The notes beneath the pieces were generated by a model. The model did not search any database. It saw only the letters and a program-made list of their open reading frames with translations, and was not told where the DNA came from. The translations under genes and the position numbers were made by a program. Below are positions 34,702 to 42,775 of a stretch of 64,000 nucleotides of DNA, piece after piece (the first letter of the stretch is position 1; the number at the start of each line of letters is the position of its first letter). The DNA is from Sphingomonas citri (GTDB lineage: Bacteria > Pseudomonadota > Alphaproteobacteria > Sphingomonadales > Sphingomonadaceae): positions 1,178,001 to 1,242,000 of the forward strand of contig NZ_JAHXZN010000001.1 of the NCBI RefSeq assembly GCF_019429485.1. Direction: 5' to 3'.

Positions 34702-36446
34702 CGACCGCGCGCCGAATTGGCGCGACGGATTCGCTCGGCCAGCAGCGTGGCGAAGCCGAGCCAGCCGACATAGGGCACCGCGGTGGCCGCGGCGGTCCGG
34801 TCGGCCCGCGCCGCGGTGACGACGAGCGCCGCGCCCGAGGCGAGCATCGCGCCCGAGGCGGCGGCGCTGGCGCCGAGCCGCTGGCGGCGAAAGAACAGCT
34901 CGCTCCAACCGCCGATCATCGCGCTGTTGGCGAGCCACAGCGCGACGGCGGCGTCGCGCCGACCGCTCGACGGCCGGCGCAGCAGCCGATAGCCGCCGAC
35001 CGCAAGTGCCGCCTCGAGCGCCGGCCAAACCGCGCCGAACACCGCGTCCGGCGGCGTGATGTCGGGCTTGTCGAGCTTCTGATACCAGCGCCGGATGTTG
35101 GGATGCGTCCGGTCGGGCGCGTTGCGGCGCCCCAGCACCGCGCTCGCGCCGAGCACCAGCCCGACCAGCCCGAGCGCGGCGACGGACGACCAGCCTCCCG
35201 GGTCTGCCGCCTTGGCGTCGATCGTTTCCGACGCGGGCGGTGCGTCTGTGGCACCGGGCGCGGGGTAGTGCGAGAGATCGGGCTCGGCCGCGTCGCCGCC
35301 GCCGAACAACCGGCCCGTCACCGCGGTGACCGCGGGTTGACTGGCCAGCGCCAGCGCCGCGTGCAGTAGGCGGATGCCGGCGCGGCTCTGCGGGTTGGCG
35401 AGCCGCGGGACGAGCTTGGGCACGCCCTGCGCCTTCTCAACCATCGGCCGCATCGCCTGCTCATAGGCGGCGAAGGCGGCGGGAACGTCGCGCGCGCGCG
35501 TCAGCTCTCCCGCCAGCACGCGCGCACCCGTGACCGCGAGGGTGGTGCCAACCCCTCCGAGCGGGGTCACGCACCAGGCCGAGTCGCCGCACAAGGCCAC
35601 TCGGCCCGCCGACCAACGCTCCATCCGCACCTGACGCAGCACGTCGAGATAGAAATCGGGCGTGTCCCGCATCCCCGCGAGCACGCGCGGCGCCTGCCAG
35701 CCGGCATCGGCGAAGGTCTCGGCCAGCCACGCTTTCTGCCGATCGCCGCCCCATTCCTCCTCGCCCTCCGGCGGCTTCTGCACCGTCAGCATCGCGCGCG
35801 TCGTGCCGTGGCGGTCGGGGCGGAGCGACACGCTGCGCCCGCCCGGCGCATGATACCAGCGCCACCGCCGGTCGTCGTCGGCGGTGCGCGGGATCGTGAA
35901 GTAGGCGATGGTCATGTCCATCCAGCGCGGCCGGTTCTCGCCCGCGAAGACCAGCTCGCGTGTCGCCGAGCCGACACCCTCCGCGACGATCACCGCGTCG
36001 TAGCGCTCGCTCGTGCCGCTTGCGAAGCTGACGTCCGCCGACTCCCCACTCTGGTCGATCGCGACGACATGGTCGCCGAAGCGATAGCGCGCCCGCTCGC
36101 GCGCGCCGTCGTAGAGCAGGCGGGAGAGGTCGCCGCGCAGGATCTCCATCTCCGCGGTCGGCCCGTCGCGCTCCAGTTCGTCAGCGAGGAATTGTGCCGC
36201 GATCCGGCCGTCAGCCTCGACCCAGGCGGTCCCCTCCTCGCCGGTGCCCTGCGCGAGGGCGCTCTCTTCCAGTCCCATCTGCCGCATCACCGCCCGACCC
36301 ACACCGCGGAAGTCGACGTTCTGGCCGCCGTCGCGGAACGCCGGCGCGCGCTCGACCACGGTGACATCGAACCCCGCGCGCCCGAGCCACCAGGCGAGCG
36401 TGTTGCCAGCGACGCTCGCGCCGGTGATCAGGACCTTGCTCGACAC
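34698..36446 (-). CDS. FAD-dependent monooxygenase fused to a TspO/MBR domain
   Basis: Two-part protein, 582 residues. Residues 1-about 375 are a TetX/PHBH-like flavin monooxygenase: VLITGASVAGNTLAWWLGRAGFDVTVVERAP (FAD dinucleotide fold) and the later CGDSAWCVTPLGGVGTTLA (GD motif). After a linker, one extra helix (VAALGLVGLVLGASAVLG) leads to residues 454-582, a complete TspO/tryptophan-rich-sensory-like domain with WYQKLDKPDITPPDAVFGAVW, NSAMIGGWSELFF and PYVGWLGFATLL, the last two being strong TspO signatures. TspO binds porphyrins and cholesterol-like ligands. The GTG start follows AAGGAG. No frame break or stop lies between the halves, so it reads as a true fusion; an ATG-independent second start was not seen. 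Confidence 0.85.
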   Translation of the reverse strand: MSSKVLITGASVAGNTLAWWLGRAGFDVTVVERAPAFRDGGQNVDFRGVGRAVMRQMGLEESALAQGTGEEGTAWVEADGRIAAQFLADELERDGPTAEMEILRGDLSRLLYDGARERARYRFGDHVVAIDQSGESADVSFASGTSERYDAVIVAEGVGSATRELVFAGENRPRWMDMTIAYFTIPRTADDDRRWRWYHAPGGRSVSLRPDRHGTTRAMLTVQKPPEGEEEWGGDRQKAWLAETFADAGWQAPRVLAGMRDTPDFYLDVLRQVRMERWSAGRVALCGDSAWCVTPLGGVGTTLAVTGARVLAGELTRARDVPAAFAAYEQAMRPMVEKAQGVPKLVPRLANPQSRAGIRLLHAALALASQPAVTAVTGRLFGGGDAAEPDLSHYPAPGATDAPPASETIDAKAADPGGWSSVAALGLVGLVLGASAVLGRRNAPDRTHPNIRRWYQKLDKPDITPPDAVFGAVWPALEAALAVGGYRLLRRPSSGRRDAAVALWLANSAMIGGWSELFFRRQRLGASAAASGAMLASGAALVVTAARADRTAAATAVPYVGWLGFATLLAERIRRANSARGR

Positions 36447-36581
36447 GCGCCATTCTCCTTCGCGCCGCCAACGCGGCAGCGCGCGAAAGGGGCCAGGGCT
36501 CCTCCGCCCTCGCCTTCGGGGCGGGTGCACGCAGCGGAGGCGGCTCCTCGCGCGTTCAACTTCACGGAGAGGAGAGATCGT

Positions 36582-36890
36582 ATGTCATCGATCGACAAGC
36601 AGAAGCGGCTGCACTTCGACGTGGTCAACGTCGGCCTGCGCGCGCAGGCGACGGCGGTGGGGCTGGTGCAGCTCTGCGTCGAGCTGCGCGCCGCCGGCGT
36701 GCTGCCCGAGGCCGCGCTCACCCGCATCAAGGACGCGATCGCCGACGAGGTCTCGGTCGCGGGGCCGCGCCGTCGCGGTCAGCAGGACTATCGCCGCGAG
36801 GTGCGCGATCGGCTCGACCAGCTCTTCGCGGGCGAAGCCAAGGTCGGCTCGGCCGAGGCGCTCTCGTTCGGCGAGCGGCCCGAGTCGTGA
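36582..36890 (+). CDS. hypothetical protein, 102 residues
   Basis: No family recognised. MSSIDKQKRLHFDVVNVGL starts an Ala/Leu-rich, probably helical protein (TAVGLVQLCVELRAAGVLP; ALTRIKDAIADEVSVAG). The charged tail (GPRRRGQQDYRREVRDRLDQLF) suggests a soluble helical fold. A good ribosome site (GGAGAGGAGAG) precedes the ATG. It is divergent from the FAD-TspO gene. Confidence 0.7.
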   Translation: MSSIDKQKRLHFDVVNVGLRAQATAVGLVQLCVELRAAGVLPEAALTRIKDAIADEVSVAGPRRRGQQDYRREVRDRLDQLFAGEAKVGSAEALSFGERPES

Positions 36891-36905
36891 CCTGGTGGCC
36901 GGGGG

Positions 36906-37195
36906 TCAGCCCCGGCTATCGCGGCGTGTCGGATCAGGCGCCGCGTCGGGAAAGCGCAGCGTCACGCGAAGGCAAGGACGCGTATCCCCGATCTCGACCG
37001 ATGCGCCGAGCCGCTGCGCCGCCGACCGCACGATCGCGAGACCGAGTCCGCTGCCATCCTGGCCCGCGCTGGTCGTCGAGCGCGTGAACCGCACTCCCGC
37101 CCGCGCGATGTCGGCGTCCGACAGGCCGGGGCCGTCATCGGCCACCACCGTGCGACACCGACCGCATCGCGATCGATCGCGATCACCACGTTGCC
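36906..37195 (-). pseudogene. 3' fragment of a sensor histidine kinase
   Basis: The 3' end encodes the last part of a HATPase domain: TVVADDGPGLSDADIARAG (G1 box), TRSTTSAGQDGSGLGLAIVRSAA (G2 box), and GASVEIGDTRPCLRVTLRF. The upstream part, GNVVIAIDRDAV, continues the same domain but in another frame, so at least one base is missing near 37152. Everything before about 37195 (the N-box, phosphoacceptor domain, sensor) is absent: the sequence changes abruptly to the porin fragment on the other strand. Confidence 0.7.
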
Positions 37196-37417
37196 GGCGC
37201 GATCGAGCTGACCGCTCGCTACGAAAATCTCGACTATAAGGATCTGGCGACCGGCGGCCGCAGATGGGCCGCGACGCTGGGCGCCAATTGGTACCTCAAC
37301 AGCTTCACCCGCATCCAGGTCAACGCGATCCACTGGGACACCGACAACCGCGCCGGCGCGGTCACCGGCGCCGACGACGGCGAGACCGTCAGCGCGCGCG
37401 TCGCCGTCACCTTCTGA
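37196..37417 (+). pseudogene. 3' fragment of a phosphate-selective porin-like (OprO/OprP) gene
   Basis: The frame reads GAIELTARYENLDYKD, WAATLGANWYLNSFTRIQVNAIHWDTDN and ends ETVSARVAVTF plus stop, which is the last few strands of an OprO/OprP-type outer-membrane porin with the terminal Phe. Its 5' part is missing at the junction with the kinase fragment. It lies 27 nt upstream of an intact CitMHS transporter gene. Confidence 0.7.
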
Positions 37418-37444
37418 TCGCCTCCGCACACAGGATCTCCCGCG

Positions 37445-38746
37445 ATGAACCTCGCCCTGCTCGGCTTCCTGATGGTGGCCACGTTCATGACGCTGATCAT
37501 GACCAAGCGCATGACCCCGCTGGTCGCGCTGATCGTCGTCCCCACCGCCTTCGCACTGCTCGCCGGCTTCGCCGCGGGACTGGGCGAGATGATGATCGAC
37601 GGCATCAAGAATCTCGCGCCGACCGGCGTGATGCTGCTGTTCGCGATCCTGTTCTTCTCGACCATGACCGACACCGGCCTGTTCGATCCCCTGGTCAACC
37701 GGCTGCTGCGGCTGGTGCACGGCGATCCGCTCAAGATCCTGGTCGGCACGGTCGCGCTGTGCGCGATGGTGAGCCTCGATGGCGACGGCTCGATCACCTA
37801 CATCATCACGATCGCCGCGCTGCTGCCGTTGTACAAGCGCTACGACATGAACCGGCTATACCTGTGCTGCTTGCTGATGACGACCAGCGGCATCATGAAC
37901 CTGACGCCGTGGGGCGGCCCGACCGCGCGTGCGGCGAGCGCGCTCAAGCTCGATCCCGCGACGCTGTTCCTGCCGCTGATTCCGGGCATGATCGCGGGCC
38001 TCGTCGGTCTCGTCGCGCTCGCGGTCTATTTCGGCCGCGAGGAACGCCATCGCATCGGGCAGCTGCACGCCACGGCGCCGACGAGCTTCACCGGCATGGC
38101 GGTGTCGCAGTTCCCCGAGGCGCGCCGGCCGCGGCTGCGCTGGTTCAACGCCGCGCTGACGGTGGCGCTGCTCGCCGGCCTCGTCTCGGGCGTGCTGCCG
38201 CTGTCGGCGCTGATGATGCTGGCCTTCGCGGTGGCGATGATCGTCAACTACCCGCAGGTGGCCGAGCAGAAGGAGCGCATCGCCGCGCACGCGGGCAACG
38301 TGCTGTCGGTGGTGTCTTTGATCTTCGCGGCGGGCATCTTCACCGGCATCCTGTCGGGCACCGGCATGGTCGAGGCGATGAGCAAGGAGGTGGTCGGCGT
38401 GGTGCCGCCCGCGCTCGGGCCGTACATGGCGCCGATCACCGCCGCGCTCAGCCTGCCCTTCACCTTCTTCATCTCGAACGACGCCTTCTACTTCGGCATG
38501 CTGCCGATCCTGGCCGAGGCGGGCGCGCACTACGGCGTCGAGCCGATGGCGATCGCTCGCGCCTCGCTGATGGGCCAGCCGGTCCACCTGCTGAGCCCGC
38601 TGGTTCCGTCTACCTATCTGCTGGTGAGCCTGGCCGGAGTCGATCTCGCCGACCACCAGCCCTTCACGCTCGTCCCGGCCGCCGCGGTCTGCGCGCTGAT
38701 GACGATCGTCGGCATGCTGGCGCTCGCCTTCCCGCTGGTCGGCTGA
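37445..38746 (+). CDS. CitMHS family citrate-metal/proton symporter
   Basis: Inner-membrane transporter of the CitMHS family (metal-citrate or organic acid uptake), 433 residues, about 11-12 helices. Typical features: LFAILFFSTMTDTGLFDPLVNRL, MVSLDGDGSITYIITIAALLPLY, LTPWGGPTARAASAL and a second half with FTFFISNDAFYFGMLPILAEAGA. The order porin-then-CitMHS beside a kinase suggests the pair was once a regulated citrate-uptake locus whose sensor and porin have decayed here. Confidence 0.93.
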   Translation: MNLALLGFLMVATFMTLIMTKRMTPLVALIVVPTAFALLAGFAAGLGEMMIDGIKNLAPTGVMLLFAILFFSTMTDTGLFDPLVNRLLRLVHGDPLKILVGTVALCAMVSLDGDGSITYIITIAALLPLYKRYDMNRLYLCCLLMTTSGIMNLTPWGGPTARAASALKLDPATLFLPLIPGMIAGLVGLVALAVYFGREERHRIGQLHATAPTSFTGMAVSQFPEARRPRLRWFNAALTVALLAGLVSGVLPLSALMMLAFAVAMIVNYPQVAEQKERIAAHAGNVLSVVSLIFAAGIFTGILSGTGMVEAMSKEVVGVVPPALGPYMAPITAALSLPFTFFISNDAFYFGMLPILAEAGAHYGVEPMAIARASLMGQPVHLLSPLVPSTYLLVSLAGVDLADHQPFTLVPAAAVCALMTIVGMLALAFPLVG

Positions 38747-38784
38747 GCGCTCCCGTTCGTCGTCCCGCATTCGGGGAACCGATC

Positions 38785-39424
38785 ATGACCGCCAAGCCGT
38801 TCCCGCTCGGCCTCCTGCCGGCGATGGGATGCGACGGCCAGCTCTGGGCGCGCCAGGTGACCGATCTCGCCGACCTCGCGCATCCCAAACTCGGTGATCT
38901 GACGGTCCACGACACGCTCGAGGCGATGGCGGCGCGCGTGCTCGCGAACGCACCACCGCCGATGGCCGTCGCCGGGGTCAGCCCCGGCGGCTATGTCGCG
39001 CTGGAGATGATTCGTTAGGCGCCCGCGCGCGTCGAGCGGCTCGCGCTGTTCGGCACGCGCGCCTCGATGCAGATGCGGCGGCGCAGCGTGTGGGAGCCGA
39101 ACCTGCTCGCCACCGCGCCGCACGCCGATCGTCAGCGGCCCGGTTCAGGCGATGGCCGAGCGAGTGGGTGCGGTGATCTTCCAGCGCCAGCAGCGCGCAC
39201 TGCTCGCCCGTCCGGACATCGCGCCCGCGATCGCCGCGGTGCGCGTGCCAGCGCTGGTGGTGGCGGGCGACCGCGATCGGATCTGCCTGCCCGAGGACGC
39301 GCGCGCGCTCGCCCGACAGGTAACCGGCGCACAATTCCATACGATCCGCCACTGCGGCCATCTCGCGCCGATGGAGCGGCCCGGCGCGGTCACGATGCTG
39401 CTGCGCGAGTGGCTGCGGCGCTAG
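38785..39424 (+). pseudogene. alpha/beta hydrolase pseudogene
   Basis: The 5' part (MTAKPFPLGLLPAMGCDGQLW ... AVAGVSPGGYVALEMIR) has the nucleophile elbow GVSPGG of alpha/beta hydrolases, then a TAG stop at 39016. Homologous text resumes after the stop (APARVERLALFGTRAS) and then, after a frame change and loss of cap sequence near 39100-39150, as MAERVGAVIFQRQQRALLARPD ... VPALVVAGDRDRICLPE ... RHCGHLAPMERPGAV, which carries the late Asp and His. Two or more inactivating lesions, so a non-functional copy. Confidence 0.8.
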
Positions 39425-39705
39425 GCACGACTGCCGTCCGCGCGCACGAGATACCAGACGCCGTCCACCAGCCGCACGCTCGTCGGCGCCTGACTCGCGG
39501 CGTTCGCTCGGGGTCGCGGGAGCGGCGGACGCGGCATGATCTCCACCTCTATCTCAAAGCGCTTGATCAGCCGGTACAGAGTGGTCCGCCCCACGCGCAG
39601 CTGGCGCGCGGCGTGTGAGAGATTGCAGCGATTGTCGCGCAGCGCGGCTTCCACGGCCGAGCGCTGCGCGAACGCCATCGTGCCCTCGATCTGGCATTCC
39701 TTCAT
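39421..39705 (-). CDS. small Fis-type helix-turn-helix protein
   Basis: 94 residues. AFAQRSAVEAALRDNRCNLSHAARQLRVGRTTLYRLIKRF is a Fis-family DNA-binding helix-turn-helix, like the C-terminus of sigma-54 activators but without an AAA+ or receiver domain. The C-terminus has SVRLVDGVWYLVRADG. The stop overlaps that of the convergent hydrolase pseudogene. It probably regulates genes as a stand-alone DNA-binding protein. Confidence 0.8.
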   Translation of the reverse strand: MKECQIEGTMAFAQRSAVEAALRDNRCNLSHAARQLRVGRTTLYRLIKRFEIEVEIMPRPPLPRPRANAASQAPTSVRLVDGVWYLVRADGSRA

Positions 39706-39778
39706 CGTCAAGATGGTCCTTGCTTGGCTCGTCGCGCGGCTGTTCACCGCATCACGCTCGCGCGGGGACGTCGGACGA

Positions 39779-40306
39779 TCACTCCAGCAGCGCGTTCCCC
39801 GGCCGCCGGGCGTCATGGCCTCCATTGCGGTACAGGATGTCGACGATCGTCTCGACCGGGATCGCCGCGTCGCTGCCGACCCAGAGCAGAACGCCGCCGC
39901 GCCCCAGGTGACGATCGTAGTAGGCGGCCTCCTCCGCGGTGACACCGTACGGCGCCAGCAGCTCCGAAAGCGTCGTCGCCGGCGCGCCAGCCGCGGCGCC
40001 GAGCGCTATCGCGCCCGGTACTGCGGAGGCGGCGATCGCACCGGCGGCCACCAGCGGGCCGGCACCGGGGATCGCGAGCGTCGCGACCCCGACGCCGGCG
40101 CCGGCGGCGTCACCGCCGAGGATCGCGCGCAATACGCCGGCACCGTCATCGCCGGCGCTTGCGCCCGAGCGACCTCCGTTCTCTAGCGTGACGCGCCGCA
40201 ACATCAGCGACAGCTCGCGGTCGCGAACGCCGACGCCACGCAGGTCGGACACGGCGTGATGCGCGTCCGCCTGCGCGTCGAAGATCGCGGAAGCGATGCG
40301 CGGCAT
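39779..40306 (-). CDS. general-stress-protein-like (17M/YflT type) hypothetical
   Basis: 175 residues. The N-terminal IASAIFDAQADAHHAVSDLRG is the pattern of general stress proteins that begin with a short ferredoxin-like helix-strand unit. A long Ala/Gly-rich hydrophobic middle (VGVATLAIPGAGPLVAAGAIAASAVPGAIALG) and a C-terminal YYDRHLGRGGVLLWVG follow, the latter similar to the end of that family. Biochemical role unknown; neighbours are also stress genes. Confidence 0.75.
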   Translation of the reverse strand: MPRIASAIFDAQADAHHAVSDLRGVGVRDRELSLMLRRVTLENGGRSGASAGDDGAGVLRAILGGDAAGAGVGVATLAIPGAGPLVAAGAIAASAVPGAIALGAAAGAPATTLSELLAPYGVTAEEAAYYDRHLGRGGVLLWVGSDAAIPVETIVDILYRNGGHDARRPGNALLE

Positions 40307-40323
40307 CGTCTCCGCCGCCCGAG

Positions 40324-40593
40324 TCAGCGCACCGAGCCGCGGCGAAAGAGGTTGACGATGCCGAGCAGCACGATCGCACCGAGCAGCGAGACCAGCACCG
40401 ACTGGATGCTGAGCACGCCGCTGGTGATCGGTGCGCCGCCGATCAGCGGGGTGACGATGAAGCCGGCGAGCACCGCGCCGACGATGCCGACCACGACGTT
40501 GAGGAAGATGCCCTGCTGTCCGTCGGTCCGCATGATCACGCTGGCCAGCCAGCCGATCACGCCGCCGACGACGAGAAGTATGATGAGGCCCAT
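40324..40593 (-). CDS. GlsB/YeaQ/YmgE family stress-response membrane protein
   Basis: 89 residues, three hydrophobic segments. GLIILLVVGGVIGWLASVIM, GIFLNVVVGIVGAVLAGFIV and VSLLGAIVLLGIVNLFRRG match the family (transglycosylase-associated domain). The start is ATG at 40593. It precedes the stress-protein gene by 17 nt on the same strand, a probable operon. Confidence 0.9.
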   Translation of the reverse strand: MGLIILLVVGGVIGWLASVIMRTDGQQGIFLNVVVGIVGAVLAGFIVTPLIGGAPITSGVLSIQSVLVSLLGAIVLLGIVNLFRRGSVR

Positions 40594-40751
40594 GACGATG
40601 ACTCCGATTGAGGGTTGGTGCCGCATCAACGGGAGGCGCGGACGACAAGTTCAGCGAGCGCGGCGCCTGCCGGCCGACGCACTAGTGCGGCTGCACTAGG
40701 CCGGCTGGTGTCGCACCGGGAACGGTACGGGGGTGACACGGTTGATGGCGG

Positions 40752-42218
40752 ATGCCGAGCGCCGCTCCTCTCTCCGCCTCGCCGACGCTCCGTCACCTCG
40801 AGCAGCTGATCGCTCAGCTGCTCGACGGCGTGATCCTGCTCGACCCGAGCGGGACGGTGCTCACCGCCAATGCCGCCGCGTTGGCCATGCACGGCGTGAC
40901 CGAGGTGGGCGAGCTGGGCGCCACCGCGGACGATTATGCGCGACGCTTTACCATGTGGGACGCCGAGCACCGGCAGCTCAAGCATCGCCAATATCCGCTT
41001 TTCCGCGTGCTGGCCGGCGAGCCGATGCCCGATCTGATCGTCGAGGTCGCGCCGGCGGGATGCGAGGAGGCGCGCTGGGTCCACCAGGTGCGCGACGTTG
41101 TCATGGACGTCGACGGCGGCGAGCCCGACTATCTCGCGATCGTGCTGTGCGACGTGTCGAAGCGCTTCGATGCCGAGGCGCGCTTTCGCGCCATGTTCCG
41201 CGCCAACCCCGCGCCGGCATTGATCGTACGGCAGCGCGACTTGAGGATCGCCAACGTCAATCCCGGCTTCCTCGCGCTGACCGGCTTCACCCGCGAGCAA
41301 CTGGTCGAGCGCTCGCTGTTCGGGCTCGGGCTGCTCGGCGGCCTGCCGAGCCGCGCCGAGGTGCGCGGCCTGATCGACGCGGGCCAGGTGATCCCGCAGA
41401 CCGAGGCCGAGCTGCTCTGCGACGACGGCAGCCGCCGCCTCGTCATCTTCGCCGGGCAGCCGATCGACGTGACTGACGAGGACGTGCTGCTGCTCACCTT
41501 CGCCGACCTTCAGCCGCGCCGCGAGGCCGAGCGGTCGCGCGCGGTGAGCGAGCGCAACCTCGAGGCCGTCTTCGACATGGCACCGGTCGCGATGGTGATC
41601 GCCGACGCGGCGCATCGCGTGCTCCGCGTCAACGCGGCCTTTCACGCGCTGTCGGGCATCACGGTCGAAGCGGGCGCCAACGTGCCGGTCGACGCGCTCG
41701 GCTGGTGGCAGGACGACGAGGCGCGCTCGGCGATGGAGCGCGAGGTCGCGGAGCACGGCGCTGTGCACGCCGGGGAGGCCGGCTTCGTCGCGCGCGACGG
41801 CAGTGAGCTGCGGTGCAGCGTCGCGGCGGAGCGGATCGACGGCGACGACACGACGCGGGTGATCTGGGTATATCAGGACGTCACCGAGCGGCGCCGCAGC
41901 GAGGCCGAGCTCGCCGGCGCGATCGACGAGGTGCTCAAGGACACGCGCTGGCTCAGCCGATCGATCCTCGACAAGCTCGCCACGCTGCGCCGACCGACCG
42001 CGCAGCTGGCGCCCGCCGACCTGACCGCGCGCGAGCGCCAGGTGCTCGACCTGATCTGCGACGATCTGGATGACGCCGCCATCGCCGAGCGGCTGGCGAT
42101 CACGCGCAACACGGTGCGCAACCATGTCGCCCGGATTTACGAGAAGACCGGCGCCACCCGCCGCAGCGGGGCGGTCGTCTGGGGACGGGAGCGCGGCATG
42201 GGGACGCATCGGCCATGA
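40752..42218 (+). CDS. multi-PAS LuxR-type transcriptional regulator
   Basis: 488 residues. Three PAS-like domains: about 16-130 (LLDGVILLDPSGTVLTANAAA), 140-255 (MFRANPAPALIVRQRDLRIANVNPGFLALTG) and 270-395 (VFDMAPVAMVIADAAHRVLRVN). The third is followed by TERRRSEAELAG. The C-terminal LuxR HTH has LTARERQVLDLICDDLDDAAIAERL and TRNTVRNHVARIYEKTG. No receiver domain. It is likely to sense small molecules or redox and control nearby stress genes. It is divergent from the GlsB operon. Confidence 0.9.
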   Translation: MPSAAPLSASPTLRHLEQLIAQLLDGVILLDPSGTVLTANAAALAMHGVTEVGELGATADDYARRFTMWDAEHRQLKHRQYPLFRVLAGEPMPDLIVEVAPAGCEEARWVHQVRDVVMDVDGGEPDYLAIVLCDVSKRFDAEARFRAMFRANPAPALIVRQRDLRIANVNPGFLALTGFTREQLVERSLFGLGLLGGLPSRAEVRGLIDAGQVIPQTEAELLCDDGSRRLVIFAGQPIDVTDEDVLLLTFADLQPRREAERSRAVSERNLEAVFDMAPVAMVIADAAHRVLRVNAAFHALSGITVEAGANVPVDALGWWQDDEARSAMEREVAEHGAVHAGEAGFVARDGSELRCSVAAERIDGDDTTRVIWVYQDVTERRRSEAELAGAIDEVLKDTRWLSRSILDKLATLRRPTAQLAPADLTARERQVLDLICDDLDDAAIAERLAITRNTVRNHVARIYEKTGATRRSGAVVWGRERGMGTHRP

Positions 42219-42228
42219 GGGACGTTCG

Positions 42229-42477
42229 TTGAGCACGATCTGGGACGAGCATGCGGTCGCGTCGATCATGGGCAGCGACGGCTTCAGGGTCATCGTCGAC
42301 GAGGGGCGGCTCGACCGCGTCGTCGATCGAATCGTGGATGCCCGACTCAATCCCCGCGACATCCGCATATCCCTGCCCAATCGCCCATGCCGCCCGTGCA
42401 GCTTCGTCGAGGGCGAACTGGCGGAGCTGGTCAGGCGGCGACGCGTCATGCTGGCCGAGCGTGCGCGTGCCGGGTGA
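42229..42477 (+). CDS. hypothetical protein, 82 residues, TTG start
   Basis: Not recognised. STIWDEHAVASIMGSDGFRVIVDEGRLDRVVDRIVDARL ... CRPCSFVEGELAELVRRRRVMLAERARAG. A GAGGGA ribosome site lies eight bases before the TTG at 42229, 10 nt after the LuxR stop; an internal ATG (MGSDGFRV) is the alternative start. A small, basic protein with CRPC near the middle. Confidence 0.5.
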   Translation: MSTIWDEHAVASIMGSDGFRVIVDEGRLDRVVDRIVDARLNPRDIRISLPNRPCRPCSFVEGELAELVRRRRVMLAERARAG

Positions 42478-42546
42478 CGCCACCGCGACCCGGCGCAACG
42501 AACCCCCGTCAGTCCCGTTTGAGGTCGGCCATAGCGGAGCGCGATC

Positions 42547-42690
42547 ATGACGGAGAAGAAGGGCAAGGGCAGCGCGACGGCGCAGAAGGCCAACGCCAAG
42601 GCGGCGAAGGAAGGCGAGAAGAACCCGCGCAAATCATCCGCTGCACAGGCGGAGCTGGGCAAGAAGGGCGGCAAGTCGAAGAAGTCGTAG
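42547..42690 (+). CDS. short lysine-rich protein, 47 residues
   Basis: MTEKKGKGSATAQKANAKAA ... ELGKKGGKSKKS: about a quarter lysine, with Ala, Gly and Ser, and no hydrophobic core, so disordered. It recalls small KGG-type stress proteins and histone-like tails. GCGGAGCGATC precedes the ATG. It lies between stress genes. Confidence 0.5.
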   Translation: MTEKKGKGSATAQKANAKAAKEGEKNPRKSSAAQAELGKKGGKSKKS

Positions 42691-42775
42691 CCGCACCCCG
42701 GAACGCGCAGAACGCGACCGGCGCGGTCATCGCCGGCCCGGCGAAACGTCCTCAGCGGCAGCGCGTTGCGGTCAC

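Noticed and set aside
35808..36890. 360-codon frame extending the 102-residue hypothetical upstream
   Set aside because: The upstream part is antisense to the FAD-TspO gene. The ATG at 36582 has a strong ribosome site.
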